Assembly (NCBI GenBank): GCA_947623455.1
Contig: OX392527.1
Span: 5,762,001 to 5,826,000, forward strand
From: Mimachlamys varia
Lineage: Eukaryota > Mollusca > Bivalvia > Pectinida > Pectinidae
Length of the DNA stretch: 64,000 bases
Reading direction: 5' to 3'
Made by a program: the position numbers and the translations under genes. The notes under the pieces were generated by a model that worked only from the letters and a program-made list of their open reading frames with translations, did no database searches and was not told the origin of the DNA. Each line of letters starts with the position of its first letter. Within the stretch, counting starts at the first letter, position 1. Shown here piece after piece: positions 39,001-51,000 of the stretch.

Positions 39001-42000
39001 TGACAGAAATTCAAGCAACTGTGTATTGACTGACAGGTTCAATGTGTTTCTATTGGCAGCAATCAAAAGGTTTTGAGTTTGAGTCGGAAACAGACACCGA
39101 AGTAATCGCAAAGCTCGTGCAACATGTGTTCAACTGTCACAAGGACGATGGCGTGACTTTCCGCGAGTGTGTCGAGATGGCCATACAGCAACTGGTCAGT
39201 ATTTCCTCTTAAACATGCATGTCATCATAATCATCCCAATCTGTAAACAAAACGGATTTATAAAATGTGAAAAGGAGCAACTAGATAGTGTCAACTAAAT
39301 TAATCTAATTCATATAACATAAGTGTCAACTAAATTAATCTAATTCATATAACGTAAGTGTCAACTAAATTAATCTAATTCATATAACATAAGTGTCACT
39401 GAAATTAATCTAATTCATATAACATAAGTGTCAACTAAATTAATCTAATTCATATAACATAAGTGTCAACTAAATTAATCTAATTCATATAACATAAGTG
39501 TCAACTAAATTAATCTAATTCATATAACATAAGTGTCAACTAAATTAATCTAATTCATATAACATAAGTGTCAACTAAATTAATCAAATTCATATAACAT
39601 AAGTGTCAACTAAATTTGGAAGAATGTTTTGGTGGCAGCTGCTCTGAGGTATAACCAAAAATATAGTTCACACGAAACAGTTTTGAAGATAAAAAGTATG
39701 GAGCTATTTGGTTGCTATTTTTGTAGTCAAAATTTTAGTGCCATGGTCTAGTGATCTCTGTGCTTAGAACCGTGTGTTACCGATGATGGTGATAAGGATT
39801 TCATTATTATATAAGCCCTACCTATATCCGGGTAGGTAAAATAATGTACACTAGGCAGTAACAATGATCTATGACTCAAGGTCAATAAACAATACCACTG
39901 GTAAGAACATTGACAAAACATGTCTTGTTCCAGTAAAGAGATGACAAAACATGTCTCGTTCCAGTAAAGAGATGACAAAACATGTCTCGTTCCAGTAAAG
40001 AGATGACAAAACATGTCTCGTTCCAGTAAAGAGATGACAAAACATGTCTCGTTCCAGTAAAGAGATGACAAAACATGTCTCGTTCCAGTAAAGAGATGAC
40101 AAAACATGTCTCGTTCCAGTAAAGAGATGACAAAACATATGTCTCATTCCAGTAAATAGATGACAAAACATGTCTCGTTCCAGTAAAGAGATGACAAAAC
40201 ATGTCTCGTTCCAGTAAAGAGATGACAAAACATGTCTCGTTCCAGTAAAGAGATGACAAAACATGTCTCGTTCCAGTGAAGAGATGACAAAACATGTCTC
40301 ATTCCAGTGAAGAGATGACAAAACATGTCTCGTTCCAGTAAAGAGATGACAAAACATGTCTCGTTCCAGTAAAAAGATGACAAAACATGTCTCGTTCCAG
40401 TAAAGAGATGACAAAACATGTCTCGTTCCAGTAATGAGAGCACTATTTCGGAGAAACTCAGAGTCACATGACCTTTAACACAGACCTTTAATGAATACAA
40501 ATTACTACTAGCACAACTCATGTTAATGCGTTATGTCGAATCATTCGTCTATGTTATTGTCATGGATACTAAACCCGCATGCTATAACTTTTCTATTTTG
40601 TAGCTTTATTTAAAAAAAACATGCTTATTGTTGTATCATGGCTGTCAGAGAAGTTCTTTGTCCAAATGTAATACACCATTTCTGTTACAGTCACATAAAT
40701 GATGACTTAAATTATTGTACATAAAAAATACCCCAAATATTTTACCATATTTTACACTTTACCATGGTTCTGTGTATGTTATACCATACTCGTATGTACA
40801 TTATGTACTATCATACTGCTATTTACATTATACTGTACCATCATACCTCTGTGTATGTTATACCATACTTGTATGTACCTTATACTGTACTATCATACTG
40901 CTATTTACATTATACTGTACCATCATACTTCTGTGTATGTTATACCATACTCGTATGTACCTTATACTGTACCATCATACCTCTGTGTATGTTATACCAT
41001 ACTCGTATGTACATTATGTACTATCATACTGCTATTTACATTATACTGTACCATCATACCTCTGTGTATGTTATACCATACTTGTATGTACATTATACTG
41101 TACCGTCATACCTCTGTGTATGTTATACCATACTTGTATGTACATTATACTGTACTATCATACTGCTATTTACATTATACTGTACCATCATACCTCTGTG
41201 TATGTTATACCATACTTGTATGTACATTATGTACTATCATACTGCTATTTACATTATACTGTACCATCATACCTCTGTGTATGTTATACCATACTTGTAT
41301 GTACCTTATACTGTACCATCATACCTCTGTGTATGTTATACCATACTCGTATGTACATTATGTACTATCATACTGCTATTTACATTATACTGTACCATCA
41401 TACCTCTGTGTATGCTATACCATACTTGTATGTACCTTATACTGTACCATCATACCTCTGTATGCTATACCATACTTGTATGTACCTTATACTGTACTAT
41501 CATACTGCTATTTACATTATACTGTACCATCATACCTCTGTGTATGTTATACCATACTTGTATGTACATTATACTATCATACTGCTATTTACATTATACT
41601 GTACCATCATACCTCTGTGTATGTTATACCATACTTGTATGTACATTATACTGTACTATCATACTGCTATTTACATTATACTGTAACATCATACCTCTGT
41701 GTATGTTATACCATACTCGTATGTACATTATGTACTATCATACTGCTATTTACATTATACTGTACCATCATACCTCTGTGTATGTTATACCATACTTGTA
41801 TGTACATTATACTGTACTATCATACTGCTATTTACATTATACTGTAACATCATACCTCTGTGTATGTTATACCATACTCGTATGTACATTATGTACTATC
41901 ATACTGCTATTTACATTATACTGTACCATCATACCTCTGTGTATGTTATACCATACTTGTATGTACATTATACTGTACTATCATACTGCTATTTACATTA

Positions 42001-45000
42001 TACTGTACCATCATACCTCTGTGTATGTTATACCATACTCGTATGTACATTATGTACTATCATACTGCTATTTACATTATACTGTACCGTCATACTTCTG
42101 TGTATGCTATACCATACTTGTATGTACATTATACTGTACTATCATACTTTATGAATGCTATACCATACTTTTATGTTCATTATACCATCAGTTCTAGAGG
42201 ATGCTTATTTTTCTTGTTTTCTGTTTAGGAAGGAGCATTTGCTTTATCCTTGATGAGTACAAATTACCCCGGGGAGTGTATAGCTACAAGGTAAGTGACA
42301 AATTACCCCGGGGAGTGTATAGCTACAAGGTAAGTGACAAATTACCCCGGGGAGTGTAAAGCTACAAGGTACAGCTAAGGTGTTAGTGACCTTGGACAGT
42401 GTATAGCTACAAGGTACAGCTAAGGTGTTAGTGACCTTGGACAGTGTATAGCTACAAGGTACAGCTGTGACCTTGAACAGAGTATAGCTACAAGGTACAG
42501 CTAAGGTGTTAGTGACCTTGGACAGTGTATAGCTACAAGGTACAGCTAAGGTGTTGTGACCTTGAACAGAGTATAGCTACAAAGTACAGCTAAGGTGTTA
42601 GTGACCTTGAACAGTGTATAGCTACAAGGTACAGCTAAGGTGTTGTTACCTTGGACAGTGTATAGCTACGAGGTACAGCTAAGGTGTTAGTGACCTTGGA
42701 CAGTGTATAGCTACGAGGTACAGCTAAGGTGTTGTGACCTTGGACAGTGTATAGCTACAAGGTACAGCTAAGGTGTTGTGACCTTGGACAGTGTATAGCT
42801 ACAAGGTGCAGCTAAGGTGTTGTGACCTCGGACAGTGTATAGCTACAAGGTACAGCTAAGGTGTTATGACCTTGGACAGTGTATAGCTACAAGGTACAGC
42901 TAAGGTGTTGTGACCTTGGACAGTGTATAGCTACAAGGTACAGCTAAGGTGTTGTGACCTTGGACAGTGTATAGCTACAAGGTACAGCTAAGGTATTGTG
43001 ACCTTGGACAGTGTATAGCTACAAGGTACAGCTAAGGTGTTGTGACCTTGGACAGTGTATAGCTACAAGGTACAGCTAAGGTATTGTGACCTTGGACAAT
43101 GTATGTGAAGTAAATAAATACCTATAGTTGTAATTGCTCCTATTCTATGTGTTATTACTTGTCATTACTCCATGTTACTCTTATGTTGTTTTACAGCAGT
43201 GTGCCATATTTTCTGAAGTCAGGTTTATAGATGATGTGTATGGAACCTTGTCAGGTTTATAAATGGTGTGTATGGGACCTTGTCAGGTTTATAGATGGTG
43301 TGTATGGGACCTTGTCAGGTTTATAGATGGTGTGTATGGGACCTTGTCAGATTTATAAATGGTGTGTATGGGACCTTGTCAGGTTTATAGATGGTGTGTA
43401 TGGGACCTTGTCAGGTTTATAGATGTTGTGTATGGGACCTTGTCAGATTTATAGATGGTGTGTATGGGACCTTGTCAGATTTATAAATGGTGTGTATGGG
43501 ACCTTGTCAGGTTTATAGATGTGGTGTATTGGACCTTGTCAGGTTTATAGATGGTGTGTATGGGACCTTGTCAGATTTATAGATGATGTGTATGGAACCT
43601 TGTCAGGTTTATAGATGGTATGTATTGGACCTTGTCATGTTTATATATGTGGTGTATTGGACCTTGTCATGTTTATATATGTGGTGTATTGGACCTTGTC
43701 AGGTTTATAGATGATGTGTATGGAACCTTGTCAGGTTTATAGATGGTGTGTATGGGACCTTGTCAGGTTTATAGATGGTGTGTATGGGACCTTGTCAGGT
43801 TTATAGATGGTGTGTATGGGACCTTGTCAGGTTTATAGATGGTGTGTATGGGACCTTGTCAGGTTTATAGATGTTGTGTATGGGACCTTGTCAGGTTTAT
43901 AGATGTTGTGTATGGGACCTTGTCAGGTTTATAGATGGTGTGTATGGGACCTTGTCAGGTTTATAGATGATGTGTATGGGACTTTGTCAGGTTTATAGAT
44001 GGTGTGTATGAAACCTTGTCAGGTTTATAGATGGTGTGTATGGGACCTTGTCAGGTTTATAGATGGTGTGTATGGGACCTTGTCAGATTTATAGATGGTG
44101 TGTATGGGACCTTGGCAGGTTTATATATGTGGTGTATGGGACCTTGTCAGGTTTATAGATGGTGTGTATGGGACCTTGTCAGGTTTATAGATGGTGTGTA
44201 TGGGACCTTGTCAGATTTATAGATGGTGTGTATGGGACCTTGTTAGGTTTATAGATGGTGTGTATGGGACCTTGTCAGATTTATAGATGGTGTGTATGGG
44301 ACCTTGTCAGGTTTATAGATGGTGTGTATGGGACCTTGTCAGATTTATAGATGGTGTGTATGGGACCTTGTCAGGTTTATAGATGGTGTGTATGTGACTC
44401 GTCGTAAATGATAGTGACCTAGGTTAAGGACAGGTAAACATCTTGTTGATAGTGTATTAGGTGTCGGTCAACAGCAGGCTAGTTTACAGGTCAGCACACA
44501 GTCTAGATGTGCTGACAAAGACCTATACAAGAAAATAAACAAATCAGTTTATTTGTCCTTTACTTGTCATTATGTATATGTTTGTATAAGTAATACAAAG
44601 TAAAGTAAACCATCCCAGACTTGGGGGGCTCGATCTCCCTGATCGCTAACAACAACAGTCATGACTACCGAGTGCAGCCGAGCTTCAGACCACTCACGCT
44701 GCTGTTCTTTTTTAGAAATTCGGACCCATCCCCTGTTGAAATAAACCTATATTAAAAACAATATTTGTTTCTGTAGGGGTATCATAATAAAAAACTATGA
44801 GCAGCATCGTAGCTCTACAGGGTATAAATATTTGTTGTTGACATTGATTTACATAACAATTTATTCATGTATTTTTATATTCACTTTGTCTCGTCTGATT
44901 GACAAATAGACCTAGGATATTGATACTGGTACAGGTATTCTGGTTTATAAATGGATGAAGGGTGGTCGTTCGGCGTAGTGGACAGTTCACCTGCCTTTCA

Positions 45001-48000
45001 CTTAGGTTGACTGGGTTCGATTCCTCAATCGAATGTGAAAAAGTAAAAGGTCACCAAACCCTTTAGGTTTTCTTCGGTCACTCCAGTTTTATCCCATAGT
45101 GAGACCTTTCGTGCAATAACATCTGCAAAATTCTTAAGTTTAAAACAATTTTTTTTATAAACGATGGGTTTTCGGCTCCATAGAATGGTAGGAATGGGGC
45201 CGAATAGGGGAAATAGAATAAATATTTCAAAATCCTTCTTCTTCTGTAGGAAAGCCAGTGTTGCAATTTGACCTGTCCTTGGGCAGAGGGATGGGGCCTT
45301 ATAGGGGAAATAGATAAATGTTTTAAATATTTCTCCTCTTAAGTTATAAGGTAAAGCAATTTCAATGAAACCAAAGCAGGTGAGTAATATAGGTCCTATG
45401 ACCCTTTTGTTCAATAATGTGGTAGATCTAGACAAAAGTTATCAATCATTTGTGAGATCTGATTATTACAGTATAGAGAAGGAATTTATCTAATTTGAAA
45501 CTGAAGCTGTGTTTGTATTTACACCAAGGTTGGCAGTTTTTTGTTTACCTACATTATACAGTAACACAAGATGTATGAACAGTCTGGCTATTTGATCCAG
45601 CTGTCAACTGCCAATGTTTACAGGATTAAATGAACAGAACTTAAAAGTGTTTACTGAATTTAATGAACTTCGCAGGTAAACTTGTTTAAGATATGTGACA
45701 TGATGTTTGACCATATCTCACCTGATAATCTCATTACATGCTGAGCTCTCCAGACTCTCTCAAAGTGTACACTGAACGCTGTTTCTCTCAAAGTGTATAC
45801 TGAAGACTGTTTCTATCAAAGTGTACACTGAACGCTGTTTCTCTCAAAGTGTACACTGAACGCTGTTTCTATCAAAGTGTACACTGAACATGGTTTCTCT
45901 CAAAGTGTACACTGAACATGGTTTCTCTCAGGGTGTTTAAAATGAACATCATTTCACTGTGTAGACTGAATAATGTTTCTCTCATGGTGTAACTGAAAGT
46001 TGTTTCTCTGGGGGTATAATTGAACGTTGTTTCTCTGGGGGTGTAATTGAACATTGTTTCTCTGGGGTATAATTGAACGTTGTTTCTCTGGGGTATAATT
46101 GAACGTTGTTTCTCTGGGGGTGTAATTGAACGTTGTTTCTCTGGGGTATAATTGAACGTTGTTTCTCTGGGGGTATAATTGAACGTTGTTTCTCTGGGGG
46201 TGTAATTGAACGTTGTTTCTCTGGGGGTGTAATTGAACGTTGTTTCTCTGGGGGTGTAATTGAACGTTGTTTCTCTGGGGGTGTAATTGAACATTGTTTC
46301 TCTGGGGTATAATTGAACGTTGTTTCTCTGGGGGTATAATTGAACGTTGTTTCTCTGGGGGTGTAATTGAACATTGTTTGTCTGGGGTTGTAACTGATGT
46401 CATACAGTACAGTAGGCTGTGATGTCATACAGCACCGTAGGCTGTGATGTCATACAGTACAGTAGGCTGTGATGTCATACAGCACAGTAGACTGTGATGT
46501 CATACAGCACAGTAGGCTGTGATGTCATACAGTACAGTAGGCTGTGATGTCATACAGTACAGAAGGCTGTGATGTCATACAGCACAGTAGGCTGTGATGT
46601 CATACAGTACAGTAGGCTGTGATGTCATACAGTACAGTATGCTGTGATGTCATACAGCACAGTAGGCTGTGATGTCATACAGTACAGTAGACTGTAATGT
46701 CATACAGCACAGTAGACTGTGATGTCATACAGTACAGTAGGCTGTGATGTCATACAGCACAGTAGGCTGTGATGTCATACAGTACAGTAGGCTGTGATGT
46801 CATACAGCACAGTAGGCTGTGATGTCATACAGTACAGTAGGCTGTGATGTCATACAGTACAGTAGGCTGTGATGTCATACAGTACAGTAGGCTGTGATGT
46901 CATACAGTACAGTAGGCTGTGATGTCATACAGTACTTAGGCTGTTATGTCATACTGTACAGTAGGCTGTGATGTCATACAGTACAGTAGACTGTGATGTC
47001 ATACAGTACAGTAGGCTGTGATGTCATACAGTACAGTAGGCTGTGATGTCATACAGTACAGTAGGCTGTGATGTCATACAGCACAGTAGGCTGTGATGTC
47101 AACCAGTACAGTAGGCTGTGATGTCATACAGTACAGAAGGCTGTGATGTCATACAGTACAGTAGGCTGTGATGTCATACAGCACAGTAGGCTGTGATGTC
47201 ATACAGTACAGTAGGCCGTGATGTCATACAGTACAGTAGACCGTGATGTCATACAGCACAGTAGGCTGTGATGTCATACAGCACAGTAGGCTGTGATGTC
47301 ATACAGCACAGTAGGCTGTGATGTCATACAGTACAGTAGACTGTGATGTCATACAGTACAGTAGACTGTGATGTCATACAGCACAGTAGACTGTGATGTT
47401 ATACAGTACAGAAGGCTGTGATGTCATACAGTACAGTAGGCTGTGATGTCATACAGTACAGTAGGCTGTGATGTTATACAGTACAGTAGGCTGTGATGTT
47501 ATACAGTACAGTAGGCTGTGATGTCATACAGTACAGTAGGCTGTGATGTCATACAGTACAGTAGGCTGTGATGTCATACAGTACAGTAGGCTGTGATGTC
47601 ATACAGCACAGTAGACTGTGATGTCATACAGTACAGTAGGCTGTGATGTCATACAGCACAGTAGACTGTGATGTCATACAGTATAGTAGGCTGTTATGTC
47701 ATACAGTACAGTAGGCTGTGATGTCATACAGTACAGTAGACTGTGATGTCATACAGTACAGTAGGCTGTGATGTCATACAGTACAGAAGGCTGTGATGTC
47801 ATACAGTACAGTAGGCTGTGATGTCATACAGCACAGTAGACTGTGATGTCATACAGTACAGTAGGCTGTGATGTCATACAGTACAGTAGGCTGTGATGTC
47901 ATATAGTACAGTAGGCTTTGATGTCATACAGTACAGTAGGCTGTGATGTCGTACAGTACAGTAGGCTGTGATGTCATACAGTACAGTAGGCTGTGATGTT

Positions 48001-51000
48001 ATACAGTATAGTAGGCTGTTATGTCATACAGTACAGTAGGCTGTGATGTCATACAGTACAGTAGGCTGTGATGTCATACAGTACAGTAGGCTGTGATGTT
48101 ATACAGTACAGAAGGCTGTGATGTCATACAGTACAGTAGGCTGTGATGTCATACAGTACAGTAGGCTGTGATGTTATACAGTACAGTAGGCTGTTATGTC
48201 ATACAGTACAGTAGACCTTGATGTCATACAGTACAGTAGGCTGTGATGTCATACAGCACAGTAGGCTGTGATGTCATACAGTACAGTAGGCTGTGATGTC
48301 ATACAGTACAGTAGGCTGTGATGTTATACAGTACAGTAGACCATGATGTCATACAGTACAGTAGGCTGTTATGTCATACAGTACAGTAGACCTTGATGTC
48401 ATACAGTACAGTAGGCTGTTATGTCATACAGTACAGTAGACCATGATGTCATACAGTACAGTAGACCATGATGTCATACAGTACAGTAGGCTGTTATGTC
48501 ATACAGTACAGTAGACCATGATGTCATACAGTACAGTAGGCTGTTATGTCATACAGTACAGTAGACCTTGATGTCATACAGTACAGTAGGCTGTTATGTC
48601 ATACAGTACAGTAGGCTGTTATGTCATACAGTACAGTAGACCATGATGTCATACAGTACAGTAGGCTGTGATGTCATACAGTACAGTAGGCTGTGATGTC
48701 ATACAGTACAGTAGACTGTGATGTCATACAGTACAGTAGGCTGTGATGTCATACAGTACAGTAGGCTGTGATGTCGTACAGTACAGTAGGCTGTGATGTC
48801 ATACAGTATAGTAGGCTGTGATGTCATACAGTACAGTAGGCTGTGATGTTATACAGTACAGTAGGCTGTGATGTTATACAGTACAGTAGGCTGTGATGTC
48901 ATACAGTACAGTAGGCTGTGATGTCATACAGTACAGTAGGCTGTGATGTTATACAGTACAGTAGACCATGATGTCATACAGTACAGTAGGCTGTTATGTC
49001 ATACAGTACAGTAGACCTTGATGTCATACAGTACAGTAGGCTGTTATGTCATACAGTACAGTAGACCATGATGTCATACAGTACAGTAGACCATGATGTC
49101 ATACAGTACAGTAGGCTGTTATGTCATACAGTACAGTAGACCATGATGTCATACAGTACAGTAGGCTGTTATGTCATACAGTACAGTAGACCTTGATGTC
49201 ATACAGTACAGTAGGCTGTTATGTCATACAGTACAGTAGGCTGTTATGTCATACAGTACAGTAGACCATGATGTCATACAGTACAGTAGGCTGTGATGTC
49301 ATACAGTACAGTAGGCTGTGATGTCATACAGTACAGTAGACTGTGATGTCATACAGTACAGTAGACTGTGATGTCATACAGTACAGTAGGCTGTGATGTC
49401 ATACAGTACAGTAGACTGTGATGTCATACAGTACAGTAGACTGTGATGTCATACAGTACAGTAGACTGTGATGTCATACAGTACAGTAGGCTGTGATGTC
49501 ATACAGTACAGTAGACTGTGATGTCATACAGTACTTAGGCTGTGATGTCATACAGTACAGTAGACTGTGATGTCATACAGTACAGTAGACTGTGATGTCA
49601 TACAGTACAGTAGACTGTGATGTCATACAGTACAGTAGACTGTGATGTCATACAGTACAGTAGACCTTGATGTCATACAGTACAGTAGGCTGTGATGTCA
49701 TACAGTACAGTAGACCATGATGTCATACAGTACAGTAGACCTTGATGTCATACAGTACAGTAGGCTGTGATGTCATACAGTACAGTAGACCATGATGTCA
49801 TACAGTACAGTAGACCTTGATGTCATACAGTACAGTAGACCTTGATGTCATACAGTACAGTAGACCTTGATGTCATACAGTACAGTAGGCTGTGATGTCA
49901 TACAGTACAGTAGACTGTGATGTCATACAGTACAGTAGACCATGATGTCATACAGCACAGTAGGCTGTGATGTCATACAGTACAGTAGACCATGATGTCA
50001 TACAGCACAGTAGGCTGTGATGTCATACAGTACAGTAGACCATGATGTCATACAGTACAGTAGACTGTGATGTCATACAGTACAGTAGACCTTGATGTCA
50101 TACAGTACAGTAGACCATGATGTCATACAGTACAGTAGACCATGATGTCATACAGTACAGTAGACCATGATGTCATACAGTACAGTAGACCATGATGTCA
50201 TACAGTACAGTAGACCATGATGTCATACAGTACAGTAGACCATGATGTCATACAGTACAGTAGGCTGTTATGTCATACAGTACAGTAGACCATGATGTCA
50301 TACAGTACAGTAGGCTGTTATGTCATACAGTACAGTAGACTGTGATGTCATACAGTACAGTAGACTGTGATGTCATACAGTACAGTAGGCTGTGAGTTTC
50401 TGGCTTGTTGGATGTGGTGACTAATTATGTGGTCTTTACACTACAGTGTACCTGTTAATCTTACTTCAGTAGTGTGACCAAAATATTTATGCTGTTGACA
50501 CTGATATTCAGCCGTTATTTAATTATTTATAAAACCACTTGACATTGTATTAGTGAAAGGGCTGTTGATGTGAATCCTTGTGCTAAGTTTTCAGTGGGCA
50601 ATTAAACAAAGCCACTGATTGCTTACATCAGGTACACATTTGTGTTGATGTTACTAACACATGTAAGTATGGTGGATTAACCTAGACCACCTCAGGTGCT
50701 TGATTTACTCATTTTTGACAGCTCAACCCCTAAAAAGAGCAATGTTTCTACATGAGAACTGTTGCAATATATAATCATAGTTTGCTCCATAAAACCTATT
50801 TATTGTCCTGAGAATTTGTTACCCAAGTTACAGGCCATCATTCTGTAAATTTAACTATATGACATATATGTTTTATTCTTCACATTATTTGACGAAATCA
50901 ATATCCAACACCAACTGACAATTATATTGAAGTTGAGGCCCATATGTTCCTCTTCTTTTACATTTAAGGATTGCACTTTGTAATAAATTGGTCTATTGAT

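Noticed and set aside
40764..42197. Long Tyr/Leu/Ile-rich open frames (323-477 residues) resembling membrane proteins
   Set aside because: All three forward frames are open over the same array, which is a property of the repeat rather than of coding sequence.
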